Positions 26,870 to 35,203 of a DNA stretch of 55,512 bases are shown piece after piece. The notes under the pieces are model-generated. The model saw nothing but the letters and a program-made list of their open reading frames with translations, ran no database searches and was not told where the DNA came from. The translations under genes and the position numbers were made by a program. Each line of letters begins with the position of its first letter. The stretch's first letter is position 1. Source of the DNA: Prevotellaceae bacterium UBA2738 (GTDB taxonomy: Bacteria > Bacteroidota > Bacteroidia > Bacteroidales > Bacteroidaceae); NCBI GenBank assembly GCA_002353585.1, contig DEJW01000015.1, positions 1 through 55,512 on the forward strand, written 5' to 3'.

Positions 26870-28408
26870 ATGATGAAAAATAAAGCTTTAATACTGTCAG
26901 CATCGCTCTGTTCGATGCTGACAGCTACAGCGCAACAAGTCAATGACTATATCATAGTCGGCAACAAGGATGAGCTTCGTGCTGCCATCAAGCAGGTCAA
27001 TGCTAATACCTCAGGCAATAGGCAGTTCATCTTTATGAAGAACGGCGACTATGACTATGGCACGTACTATAACTATAAGAACTATAGCAGCTATGACCCG
27101 CTGGGACGTGATACCATCAAGGTCGATAACGTTTCGCTGATAGGTCAGAGAGCCCGTCACAGTGGCAACAACCCTGCACCTGCCGATGGTAGTACTGAGA
27201 AGGGCGTGCTGATACATATCAAACCTACCAAGGAAGATCTCAGCACCACTGCACCTATCGTCAATCAGGGTAGCGGTTGCTATCTTCAGGACTTCACTAT
27301 AGAGAACGACTTCAAGATCTCTGGTACTGCCCGTGCCTGCTGTTGGCATGATGATGGCAATCATACCATAGGTAAGAACGTATGTCTCTTGTCATATCAA
27401 GATACCTACTACGCTCACAAGGCGGACGGACAGTTCTATTGGGAAACGTCTGACTTACGAGGTTCCGTGGATTTCCTTTGTGGCAATGGCGATGTATTCT
27501 TCAATAAGTGCAAACTTGTCAACCGTGACCGTCAGCCCTACGATAAATACACCCACCAGGGCGAGGCAACGTTGTCAGCTCCCTATACACAGGTGGAGGA
27601 CTTCAACCAACCAGGCGGACATGGCTTTATCTTCATGGACTGCACCATCGACTGCGAGTCATCAATATGGATTTTCGGACGTGGATGGCGTGGGTGGCCA
27701 AAGGAGGCGTTTATCAATACTACGTTGACAGAACAGGCTCGTCTGCGTCTCGGTACCAACCAGACAGACCCCAAGAATAAGGAAGACAAAACAAAGCGCG
27801 TTTCGCTAACAGGTATGCAGACGACCGACGACTCTCACTACATGCAGTTCTATGAGTACAACACGATGGATGAGAACGGCAACAACATCACGCCTGAAAC
27901 CAATGTGCTGACGTTCAAGGCTCATGATAGTGGTACATACGAGACTGTACTGCAGGCAAGCGAGATAGACAAATACCAACTTCGCAATGTTTATACTGAC
28001 TGGACTCCCGATGTAGAGTGTCGTCAGATAGCTGTTACCAGCGTCACTCGTTCAGGCAACAGCCTCTCGTGGACTGTCGGCGAACCAGCTAAGGCGTTCC
28101 TCATAGAGCAGGATGGCGACTTCGTCACTATCGTTGCAGGCACCGAAAATCAATATAACGTTAACGCTAACGGGAACGGGAAATTTACAGTCCGTGCTGC
28201 CAACATGATGGGGGGCTTCGGCGAACCAATGGAGGAGGGCAACTCCGCAACTGGAATCATTAACGTTAACGTTAACGATAACGAAAACGAAAACTCCCTC
28301 TCTCATAGAGAGGGCTGGGGTGAGTCTTATAACCTCGCTGGCCAAAAGGTCGGCAATGGATATAAAGGCATCAGCATCGTTAATGGAAAAAAAGTAATCA
28401 ATAACTAA
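26870..28408 (+). CDS. Secreted pectin methylesterase, CE8 family
   Basis: The reading frame opens with a GTG at 26861 that overlaps the previous stop codon; ATG codons at 26870 and 26873 look more likely and keep the signal peptide (…LTATAQ|QVND). Residues about 20-370 (numbered from 26870) are the CE8 beta-helix: YQDTYYAH with Asp178, GSVDFLCGNGD with Asp201, and FGRGWRGWP. It lacks the N-terminal sandwich and InlB modules of its neighbour but shares the FN3-like domain (VRAANMMGGFG in both). In that domain a loop is replaced by a VNANGNG stretch encoded by AACGNN hexamers. A second hexamer array and a CCCTCTC palindrome encode the linker before SYNLAGQKV…NGKKVINN. Confidence 0.87.
   Translation: MMKNKALILSASLCSMLTATAQQVNDYIIVGNKDELRAAIKQVNANTSGNRQFIFMKNGDYDYGTYYNYKNYSSYDPLGRDTIKVDNVSLIGQRARHSGNNPAPADGSTEKGVLIHIKPTKEDLSTTAPIVNQGSGCYLQDFTIENDFKISGTARACCWHDDGNHTIGKNVCLLSYQDTYYAHKADGQFYWETSDLRGSVDFLCGNGDVFFNKCKLVNRDRQPYDKYTHQGEATLSAPYTQVEDFNQPGGHGFIFMDCTIDCESSIWIFGRGWRGWPKEAFINTTLTEQARLRLGTNQTDPKNKEDKTKRVSLTGMQTTDDSHYMQFYEYNTMDENGNNITPETNVLTFKAHDSGTYETVLQASEIDKYQLRNVYTDWTPDVECRQIAVTSVTRSGNSLSWTVGEPAKAFLIEQDGDFVTIVAGTENQYNVNANGNGKFTVRAANMMGGFGEPMEEGNSATGIINVNVNDNENENSLSHREGWGESYNLAGQKVGNGYKGISIVNGKKVINN
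28157..28180. repeat. AACGNN hexamers inside an FN3-like loop
   Basis: Units AACGTT, AACGCT, AACGGG, AACGGG encode NVNANGNG where the paralogous methylesterase has VSDASAS. The array is thus inside a folded domain, not a terminal linker. Confidence 0.7.
28258..28314. repeat. AACGNN array joined to a CCCTCTC palindrome, in frame
   Basis: AACGTT, AACGTT, AACGAT, AACGAA and AACGAA units (28258-28294) are followed by the palindrome CCCTCTC-TCATA-GAGAGGG (28296-28314) and CTGGGGTGAGT. The whole is translated as an NVNVNDNENE-type stretch followed by NSLSHREGWGE, and leads into the C-terminal tail. The palindrome with GGCTGGGGTGAG resembles dispersed REP-like repeats known from several bacterial phyla. 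Confidence 0.75.
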
Positions 28409-28411
28409 AAT

Positions 28412-30688
28412 ATGAAGAAACTATCATTATTCGTGGCGCTGTTGGCAGTTTCAGCAGCCCATGCTCGCCAACTGACTATTGAGCCAGGTGGTGCTGTCAA
28501 CGACCTCAAGGTCGCTATCGAGGCTCTTGAGGTTGGCGACACCCTATGGGTGAAGTCTGGCACGTATCAGCTTAGTGATATGATCAATGTGCGCCACTCA
28601 GGCAATCGTCACCACCGCATCTGCGTCTTTGGTTACGATACCGAGAAGGACAAGAAACCATCGGTTAATCCAGTGTTCGACTTCTCTCAGCAGCCCCACA
28701 CGGGTGACGATGCTGCTAAGCAGTTCCGTGGTGTACTTCAGAACCCTAATGCCGACTATTGGTATTGGCGTGATATCGACATCACTAAGTCAGCCGACAG
28801 TGGTATGAAACTCGAGGCAAACTACTGTGTCGTAGAACGTTGTAACTTCTATCGTTGTGGCGATACTGGTTTGCAACTCGGCTTCGACAAAGATGGCAAT
28901 GGTGGCAACAACCGTAACCCTAAGTACCTCTATGGTCGCTACAACCAGATTATCAACTGCGACTCATATTATAATTATGATGTACAGGCGCATGGAGGCA
29001 ATGCCGATGGTTTTGCTAACAAACTCTATCCTGGTCCAGGTAATGAGTGGCATGGCGACCGTTGTTGGGCTAACAGCGATGATGGTTGGGATCTCTACTA
29101 TGCCGTATATCCATGTCTTATAGACAACTGCTGGGCGCTCTACAACGGCTACCTGGAGGATGGCAGCATAGGTGTCAATGGTAATGGCTTCAAGCAGGGC
29201 GGCAACAAGCAGAGCGGTGGTTCTGCCGACGGCAAGGGTGGCTCATACGGCGCCCATGTGTTCACCAACTGCGTGGCTGCATACAACCTCTACCACGGCT
29301 TCGACCAGAACAACCACGACGAGGGCACATGGATACTCAACTGTACCGCTTTCAACAATAAGCAGGTAAACTTCCGCTTCAACTGCGACGTGGAGATGAT
29401 AGGCAACACAGTCTTCCACCTGCGCAACTGTCTCGGTTTTAACCCCGGTGAGGCTAACCACCGCTTCGGCGATATGTGGCCTGACTCCGAATATACCAAC
29501 TGGCAGGACCTCATGGGGCTCTCACCACAGTACAACATGGGTAAGGGTATCGACCCCAAGACTGGTCAGGAATACAAGCGCCTCAGCGCCAAGGACTGGC
29601 CAAGCTTCGACGACCAGTTTGAGGATATCAGCCTCGAAACCGGTCTCAGCGCTCGTCAGCCTAATGGCGAACTGCCTCTGAAGTTTGCTCGTCCTAAGGT
29701 GGGTAGCATCTTCGAGGATAAGGGCACACCTATCGAGAACTTCTACTGCGCCGACGTCTTCAAGGACTATTATTATAAGAACACGGAGAAGTGGCTCGAC
29801 GACTATAGCTTCACCGTTTCACTGCCTTACTATGGTGCAGCACCTGACTACGGTGCTTACGAGGCAGGATGGGAGCGTCCCGCTTTCGAACTGCAGACCC
29901 TTCCCGTCAACGACGGCACACTGCCTGACGTGGATGAGATAACCAGCATGGGTGGTAAGGACTACCAGAAGAAGTTGCTCATCAACGACTACCTCTTCCA
30001 GGATGCCACTCTCGCTGAGAGCATCTCTCAGTATGTCAGCGATGCAGCTACTGGCAATAAGATACTGCCTACCTACTATGGTAAGAGCGGTACCTATCCT
30101 ACCAAGATCGGTGCCCTCTATGGCGGTGCAACTCAGGGAGCATACGTGATTGCCAAGAGCAGCGGCTATGTAGAGTTCAGCGTACCAAGCCTCAGCGAGA
30201 TGCGCTCTAACTGCTACGGTGGTGGCAAGACCTCTACCCTCCAGATGCAGTGGAAGCGTCCTGGCGAGTCTTCATGGCATGATGGCGAGAGTGTCACCTT
30301 CGATCAGCGCGTCTTCACCGTCAACTTCGTGGAGTATGGCATACCTCAGACCAATGAGCCTATCATTGTGCGCATCAATAGCACAGGTTCTAACGATGTT
30401 TACCTCACCGACCTTACCCTCAACGGCTTTGAGGAATATCATGGTGATGTGCCTACAGCCATCAATGGTGTGAAGGCCAGCGAGCCAAACATCTGTTTCA
30501 CCTCTAACGGCATCATCTTCTATGGCGACATCGCCTCTATCATGGTCTATGACGCTAACGGCAGAGTGGTGGCTCAGTCGGCACTGTCTCAGTTCTGCAA
30601 CCTCGCTACCCTGCCTACTGGCCTCTATGTGGCTAAGGCTACGACTAAGGACGGACAGACCCTCAGCACCAAGGTGCTACGTAAATAA
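28412..30688 (+). CDS. Secreted PL9-type pectate lyase with full type IX-like tail
   Basis: Signal peptide MKKLSLFVALLAVSAAHA|RQ. Residues about 20-480 are PL9: DTGLQLGFDKDGNGG, NADGFANKLYPGPG, NSDDGWDLYYAVYP and GNGFKQGGNKQ with candidate catalytic Lys261. It lacks the N-terminal sandwich of its relatives. Residues about 500-680 form a beta-rich domain of unknown function. The C-terminus (SIMVYDANGRVVAQ… LPTGLYVAKAT… KVLRK) is the clearest type IX (Por secretion tail) domain in the window. It is the last gene of the pectinase cluster; a terminator follows 38 bp after its stop codon. Confidence 0.86.
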   Translation: MKKLSLFVALLAVSAAHARQLTIEPGGAVNDLKVAIEALEVGDTLWVKSGTYQLSDMINVRHSGNRHHRICVFGYDTEKDKKPSVNPVFDFSQQPHTGDDAAKQFRGVLQNPNADYWYWRDIDITKSADSGMKLEANYCVVERCNFYRCGDTGLQLGFDKDGNGGNNRNPKYLYGRYNQIINCDSYYNYDVQAHGGNADGFANKLYPGPGNEWHGDRCWANSDDGWDLYYAVYPCLIDNCWALYNGYLEDGSIGVNGNGFKQGGNKQSGGSADGKGGSYGAHVFTNCVAAYNLYHGFDQNNHDEGTWILNCTAFNNKQVNFRFNCDVEMIGNTVFHLRNCLGFNPGEANHRFGDMWPDSEYTNWQDLMGLSPQYNMGKGIDPKTGQEYKRLSAKDWPSFDDQFEDISLETGLSARQPNGELPLKFARPKVGSIFEDKGTPIENFYCADVFKDYYYKNTEKWLDDYSFTVSLPYYGAAPDYGAYEAGWERPAFELQTLPVNDGTLPDVDEITSMGGKDYQKKLLINDYLFQDATLAESISQYVSDAATGNKILPTYYGKSGTYPTKIGALYGGATQGAYVIAKSSGYVEFSVPSLSEMRSNCYGGGKTSTLQMQWKRPGESSWHDGESVTFDQRVFTVNFVEYGIPQTNEPIIVRINSTGSNDVYLTDLTLNGFEEYHGDVPTAINGVKASEPNICFTSNGIIFYGDIASIMVYDANGRVVAQSALSQFCNLATLPTGLYVAKATTKDGQTLSTKVLRK

Positions 30689-30726
30689 TTTCACCGAGGC
30701 TACTAAGCTGTAGTCTTTACGAACAC

Positions 30727-30768
30727 AAAAAATACCCGACAAGTTTGTGCTTGTTCGGGTATTTTTTT
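30727..30768 (+). terminator. Rho-independent terminator at the end of the pectinase cluster
   Basis: AAAATACCCGACAAG and CTTGTTCGGGTATTTT form a stem with one bulge, and T7 follows. The T run is shared with the upstream edge of the next promoter. Confidence 0.75.
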
Positions 30769-30769
30769 G

Positions 30770-30777
30770 TAACTTTG
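30770..30777 (+). promoter_or_regulatory. -7 promoter box for the VanX/transporter/signalling genes
   Basis: TAACTTTG followed by CAG. A TTTG at 30744-30747 (spacing 22) lies in the loop of the terminator hairpin and could serve as -33 box. The leader from here to the ATG at 30914 is about 130 nt and contains the palindromic repeats. Confidence 0.65.
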
Positions 30778-30786
30778 CAGAAAAAT

Positions 30787-30885
30787 AACGGGTTCCGAGC
30801 TTGCTCGCCTGAGCACCGACTGGAGCGCAAGAACGTTAACTGGTTCCGAGCTCTGCTCGCCTGAGCCTTGGCGAAGAACGTTAAC
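30787..30885. repeat. Tandem palindromic element, two copies, in a 5' leader
   Basis: Copy A is 30787-30840 and copy B, shorter and diverged, is 30841-30885. Both contain GGTTCCGAGC..GCTCGCCTGAGC and end in AAGAACGTTAAC. CGAGCTTGCTCG is a hairpin core. Copy A matches the reverse complement of 42595-42648, inside the GH105 gene, at 53 of 54 positions. Confidence 0.88.
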
Positions 30886-30913
30886 CTCTTGAACTATTGA
30901 ACTATTCAAACTC

Positions 30914-31627
30914 ATGAAGAAGCTACTTTTTACTTCTTACTTTTTACTTCTTACTTTCTGCGCTACGGCGCAGAGCCAGTTGGTGAACCTGACCGATGTG
31001 GTGCCTGACGCCATATTGGAGATTCGCTATTACTCCACCTACAACTTCGTGGGTCAGCGCATAGACGGTTATGAGCGCCCTACGGCATTGTTGACCAAGT
31101 TAGCTGCTGACAGCCTGCGCGCCGTGAGCGACGAGGTGAAGCAGATGGGCTACCGACTGAAGGTGTATGATGCCTATCGTCCGCAGAAGGCAGTAGACCA
31201 CTTTGTGAGGTGGGCAGCTAACCTGTCTGACACCATCATGAAGCCTTATTTCTACCCTGAGTTGGACAAGTCGGTGCTCTTCGTGCAGGGCTACATAGCC
31301 GAGAAGAGCGGTCACACTCGCGGCTCTACGGTTGACCTCACCCTCTTCGATATGAAGACGGAGAAGGAGGTGGATATGGGTGGCACATTCGACTTCTTCG
31401 GTCCAGAGAGTCATCCCGACTTCTGTGGCAATCCTGATACCGATACCTTCATCGGCACCTATTCGCCTGCTGGTCGCACCATCACCCCTCAGCAGTTTCA
31501 TAACCGTATGATACTGCGTAAGGCTATGCTGCGTCACGGTTTCAAGCCAATAGATACGGAGTGGTGGCACTTCACCCTGAAGGATGAGCCACACCCTGAC
31601 ACCTATTTCAATGTTCCTGTAAAATGA
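30914..31627 (+). CDS. VanX-like D-alanyl-D-alanine dipeptidase (M15D), secreted
   Basis: The product has a signal peptide (…LTFCATAQ) and an M15D domain: YDAYRPQKAVDHF, SGHTRGSTVDLTL with zinc ligands His134 and Asp141, and EWWHF with catalytic Glu216 and zinc ligand His219. Family members hydrolyse D-Ala-D-Ala and are used in glycopeptide resistance or, more widely, in recycling cell-wall dipeptides. The periplasmic location and absence of vanRSHA neighbours favour recycling or nutrition. The signal peptide is encoded by a 7-bp tandem repeat (30925-30959). The stop codon overlaps the next start by 4 bp (ATGA). Confidence 0.87.
   Translation: MKKLLFTSYFLLLTFCATAQSQLVNLTDVVPDAILEIRYYSTYNFVGQRIDGYERPTALLTKLAADSLRAVSDEVKQMGYRLKVYDAYRPQKAVDHFVRWAANLSDTIMKPYFYPELDKSVLFVQGYIAEKSGHTRGSTVDLTLFDMKTEKEVDMGGTFDFFGPESHPDFCGNPDTDTFIGTYSPAGRTITPQQFHNRMILRKAMLRHGFKPIDTEWWHFTLKDEPHPDTYFNVPVK
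30925..30959. repeat. Heptamer repeat (ACTTTTT/ACTTCTT) encoding a signal peptide
   Basis: Five 7-bp units: ACTTTTT, ACTTCTT, ACTTTTT, ACTTCTT, ACTTTCT. They encode residues 4-15 of the VanX-like protein (LLFTSYFLLLTF). A change of one unit would shift the frame directly after the start codon. An imperfect 8-bp repeat (TGAACTAT) lies just upstream at 30890-30905. Confidence 0.8.
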
Positions 31628-32547
31628 AGTCTGTCTGCAAATTCATCTCTGAATACATGGGGATTCTGGTGTTGCTCACCGCTGTGGCTGCACTCTTCTT
31701 CCCCGATGCGCTCAATAAGATACCTACCACATCCATCAACTATATGCTGGGTGTGATAATGTTTGGCATGGGTCTGACACTCAGTCCCCATGACTTCCAC
31801 GTTGTATTCAGCCATCCGCGCGATGTGCTGTTGGGTAATGTGGCTCAGTTCTGCATAATGCCTGCACTGGCATGGTTGCTTGCCAAAGCATTCGCTCTTG
31901 ACGATGCTCTGGCACTGGGTGTGATACTCGTAGGCTGCTGTCCTGGTGGCACGGCATCAAACGTCATCACCTACCTCTCCAAGGGCGACCTCGCATTGTC
32001 GGTAGGCATAACGGGTGTTTCCACCCTGTTGGCACCACTGCTCACACCTCTGCTCACATGGGCATTGGCAGGAAAAAGCGTTGATGTCGATGTGGTGAGC
32101 ATGTTCTACAGCATACTGTTGATAGTCATTATGCCGATAATCCTCGGTTTTATCATCAAAAAACTGTTCCCCGTCTTTACCGCCAAGGCTGTTGATTATC
32201 TGCCTGCGATATCTTCACTCGCCATAGCCTTCACTGTGGCTATTGTGATATCTGCCAACTCTCAGAAACTGATGGTAGGAGGCTTTACCATAGTCCTTGT
32301 GGTGATGCTACACAACCTTTGCGGACTGGCATTTGGCTATATCGTCAGCAGACTCTTGCACATGCCCCTTGCCAAGCGTAAGGCAATATCAATAGAGGTG
32401 GGCATGCAGAACTCTGGTCTGGCAAGCAGTCTTGCTGCCACTCATTTCGCCCTGTATCCTCTCGCCACCATTCCTGGAGCCATCTTCAGCGTATGGCATA
32501 ACATCAGCGGAGCCATCGTAGCAAGGTTCTTCGCTAAACAGAATTGA
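31624..32547 (+). CDS. BASS-family sodium/organic anion symporter
   Basis: The 307-residue membrane protein has about nine or ten hydrophobic segments. It matches the bile acid:Na+ symporter family by the early GVIMFGMGLTL stretch, GCCPGGTASNVITYLSKGDLA (the conserved crossover motif) and IEVGMQNSGLASSLA. Members move bile acids, pantoate, pyruvate or other organic anions with sodium; the substrate here cannot be read. It starts inside the VanX stop codon (ATGA overlap) and ends 3 bp before the phosphatase gene, so all three are probably one transcript. Confidence 0.88.
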   Translation: MKSVCKFISEYMGILVLLTAVAALFFPDALNKIPTTSINYMLGVIMFGMGLTLSPHDFHVVFSHPRDVLLGNVAQFCIMPALAWLLAKAFALDDALALGVILVGCCPGGTASNVITYLSKGDLALSVGITGVSTLLAPLLTPLLTWALAGKSVDVDVVSMFYSILLIVIMPIILGFIIKKLFPVFTAKAVDYLPAISSLAIAFTVAIVISANSQKLMVGGFTIVLVVMLHNLCGLAFGYIVSRLLHMPLAKRKAISIEVGMQNSGLASSLAATHFALYPLATIPGAIFSVWHNISGAIVARFFAKQN

Positions 32548-32550
32548 TAA

Positions 32551-34815
32551 ATGAAAATTTTTAAGAACATAACAGCTGAAAGTCTGCGTTCCAACGCCAG
32601 CATTGCACTCATCGTCATCGCCGCCATACTCGTTGAGGTGACGAGCATAATACAGTATATGTATGCTCAGGAAGGCATACTACGAAGTGTAGAGAACCGT
32701 GCGCAGGGCGAGCTACGCATCAAGAGCCTCAAGATTCAGAATGTGATGAACGAGATAGAGGTGGCTGTGCGCGAGATGGCATGGGCTGTGGAGCGCGACC
32801 TCGACAAACCTGGTTCCATGGTAACCATCACCCAGCGTCTGCTTGATGACAACAAAATCATAGTGGGCAGTGCCGTTGCCTTTGAGCCAAACTACTATAA
32901 GAAGATGGGAGCGCAGTTTGCACCATATTCTTATCGTGTGCCTGAGGGCAGGATTATCAGCAAACAACTCGGCACCAACGAGTATGACTATCACCACATG
33001 GAGTGGTATGCCGTGCCCATGCAGACGGGCAAGGGTCACTGGAGCGAACCCTATTTTGACAAGGGCGGTGGCGAGATGATGATGAGCACTTATTCGCAAC
33101 CCATCTGCGATAAGCATGGCAACAGGGTTGCCGTGCTCACTGCCGATGTGTCGCTCGACTGGCTCTCTAAGGTCATAAACGACGGTCATAACTACGCCTC
33201 AAGCTTAAATCTCATCGTTTCACGTACTGGCAAGATTATGGCTGGTCCGAAGGAGGCACACATCATGCGAACCACCCTGCAGCAACTGACTGACGGGGTG
33301 ATGGACACCTCGTCGCACCAGATAAACCGAAATATGTTGGCTGGCAAAAGCGGACAAGGTGAGGTAGAGGGTAATAATGGCGACACCTACTATGTGTTCT
33401 ACACCCCTATCAACCTCTCTCACGATAAGTCATACATCAGCGCCAACGAGGAGGACGACTCAGGATGGTCTATGGCTGTCATCTGTTCTGATCGCGAGAT
33501 ATACCAGGGATTGCGCAACGTTCTGGTGAACCTCAACATCATGCTCCTCGTAGGTCTGACACTGATGGGCTTCATCGTCTATCGCATGGCAAAGAGCGGC
33601 AAGCGCCTCTCTAAGATAAGTGCCGAGAAGGAGCACTACAGCAGCGAACTGCGCATAGCAGGCAACATACAGCACGGAATGCTTCCAAAGGAAGGTCCCG
33701 TTATATCCAAACGCGATGACCTTGACCTCTATGGTTCGCTGATACCAGCCAAGGAGGTCGGAGGCGACCTCTACGACTTTTACGTTCGCGATGAGAAACT
33801 CTTCTTCTGCATAGGCGACGTAAGCGGCAAGGGAGTGCCAGCCTCACTCGTTATGGCTGTCACTCGCAGCCTCTTCCGCTCTGTGTCGGCTCATGAGGCT
33901 ATGCCAGGCATGATTATGGCTCAGGTCAACAATGCCATGACTGAGATGAACGAGACCAACATGTTTGTCACCATGTTCATCGGAGTACTCGACCTGCCTA
34001 CCGGACGTCTGCGATATAGCAATGCAGGTCACTGTCCTCCTATGCTCATCAATCCTGATGCCAAAGACAATAAGGTGTCACTCCTGCCTGTCACCTCCAA
34101 CATCCCATTGGGCTTTATGCATGAATGGAGATACAACACTCAGGAAACCACCATCGACCCGCCAACAGCCATATTCCTCTATACCGACGGACTCACCGAG
34201 GCTGAGGCAGAACAGCACGAGCAGTTTGGCGAGAAGCGCATGCTCGACGTGGCTGCCCGCATCAAATCCCACTACAACACATCTTACTCCGAGGGCATCA
34301 TCTACCAGATGCACGAAGCGGTTGAGGAGTTTGTGGGCGACAACGAACAGACTGACGACCTCACCATGCTTGCCATACAATACACCAAGCAGCACCGTGA
34401 GATGCGTCTGCAACGCAGCATCACCCTGCCTAACAATGTGGAGACCATTCCGCAACTTGCCACCTTCGTTGAAAAGGTGTGCATAGCCCTCGACATCGAC
34501 GACTACACCACCACCCAGCTCAACCTCGCCATGGAAGAGGCTGTAGTCAACGCTATGGAGTATGCTTACCCCGTAGGCAAGAAGGGCGATATCAACATCG
34601 AGGCAGAGGCTAACGAGGTGAGACTGAAGTTCACCATCACCGATAGCGGCAAAGCCTTTGACCCTACAGCACGTAAGGATGTTGACACCAGCCTCTCGGC
34701 TGAAGAGCGTCCTATCGGTGGACTGGGCATCCACCTCATACGCCAGATAATGGACTCCATCAATTATGAACGTATAGACAACAAGAACGTTCTCACCCTG
34801 AGAAAAAAGCTGTAA
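32551..34815 (+). CDS. Membrane sensor with PP2C (RsbU/SpoIIE-like) phosphatase and anti-sigma kinase-like ATPase domains
   Basis: A membrane segment at about 12-32 (ALIVIAAILVEVTSII) and another at about 325-345 flank a periplasmic dCache-like sensor (EWYAVPMQTGKGHWSEPYF, AVLTADVSL). After the second segment comes a coiled linker, then a PP2C/SpoIIE phosphatase: GGDLYDF with Asp406, GDVSGKGVPASL, FLYTDGLTEA and QTDDLTML. Residues about 620-754 are an RsbW/SpoIIAB-type ATPase: EEAVVNAMEY with Asn667, ITDSGKAFDP and GGLGIHL. In partner switching, the phosphatase dephosphorylates a STAS antagonist and the kinase phosphorylates it; here both opposing activities sit in one chain. The STAS substrate candidate is the next gene. 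No sigma factor is present. Confidence 0.87.
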   Translation: MKIFKNITAESLRSNASIALIVIAAILVEVTSIIQYMYAQEGILRSVENRAQGELRIKSLKIQNVMNEIEVAVREMAWAVERDLDKPGSMVTITQRLLDDNKIIVGSAVAFEPNYYKKMGAQFAPYSYRVPEGRIISKQLGTNEYDYHHMEWYAVPMQTGKGHWSEPYFDKGGGEMMMSTYSQPICDKHGNRVAVLTADVSLDWLSKVINDGHNYASSLNLIVSRTGKIMAGPKEAHIMRTTLQQLTDGVMDTSSHQINRNMLAGKSGQGEVEGNNGDTYYVFYTPINLSHDKSYISANEEDDSGWSMAVICSDREIYQGLRNVLVNLNIMLLVGLTLMGFIVYRMAKSGKRLSKISAEKEHYSSELRIAGNIQHGMLPKEGPVISKRDDLDLYGSLIPAKEVGGDLYDFYVRDEKLFFCIGDVSGKGVPASLVMAVTRSLFRSVSAHEAMPGMIMAQVNNAMTEMNETNMFVTMFIGVLDLPTGRLRYSNAGHCPPMLINPDAKDNKVSLLPVTSNIPLGFMHEWRYNTQETTIDPPTAIFLYTDGLTEAEAEQHEQFGEKRMLDVAARIKSHYNTSYSEGIIYQMHEAVEEFVGDNEQTDDLTMLAIQYTKQHREMRLQRSITLPNNVETIPQLATFVEKVCIALDIDDYTTTQLNLAMEEAVVNAMEYAYPVGKKGDINIEAEANEVRLKFTITDSGKAFDPTARKDVDTSLSAEERPIGGLGIHLIRQIMDSINYERIDNKNVLTLRKKL

Positions 34816-34822
34816 CAGAAGC

Positions 34823-34878
34823 CTCGAAACATCGGAATATCGGAACATCGAAATAACGGCATATCGAAATAACGAAAA
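34823..34878. repeat. Octamer repeat (ATCGGAAT)n between sensor and STAS genes
   Basis: Seven degenerate 8-bp units: CTCGAAAC, ATCGGAAT, ATCGGAAC, ATCGAAAT, AACGGCAT, ATCGAAAT, AACGAAAA. They fill almost the whole 80-bp gap. Confidence 0.8.
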
Positions 34879-34895
34879 TTCAAAACAATAAAGCA

Positions 34896-35198
34896 ATGAA
34901 CACTACCATCAAAGAACAAGACAACAATTTAGTAGCCTATTTTGAAGGACGACTGGACACCGCTGCCACACCACAGACAGAGCGCGCCCTCGCGCCACTG
35001 ATCAGCAGTGAGGGCAAAGACATCATACTCGACTGCACCAAGCTCGAGTATATCTCTTCATCTGGTCTGCGTCTGTTCCTTAACGTACTCAAGAACGCAA
35101 AACCAAAAGGTGTACACGTTTACGTCACTGGCATGAACGCCAGCATACGTTCCGTATTCACCATGACAGGCTTCATGAACCTCTTTGAGATAAAATAA
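34896..35198 (+). CDS. STAS-domain anti-sigma factor antagonist-like protein
   Basis: The 100-residue cytoplasmic protein is a single STAS domain. It has LDCTKLEYISSSGLRLFLN, with the presumed phospho-acceptor Ser56 just before Gly57 as in SpoIIAA/RsbV, and the usual FEGRLDTAATPQTE strand-turn. It is the likely substrate of the preceding phosphatase/kinase. It is followed after 5 bp by the alarmone synthetase gene, so its output partner may be that enzyme or an anti-sigma system elsewhere. Confidence 0.87.
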   Translation: MNTTIKEQDNNLVAYFEGRLDTAATPQTERALAPLISSEGKDIILDCTKLEYISSSGLRLFLNVLKNAKPKGVHVYVTGMNASIRSVFTMTGFMNLFEIK

Positions 35199-35203
35199 AC
35201 AAG

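Noticed and set aside
30914..31627. Vancomycin resistance determinant
   Set aside because: Only a vanX-like gene is present, with a signal peptide and without vanH, vanA or vanRS; a recycling or nutritional role is more likely.
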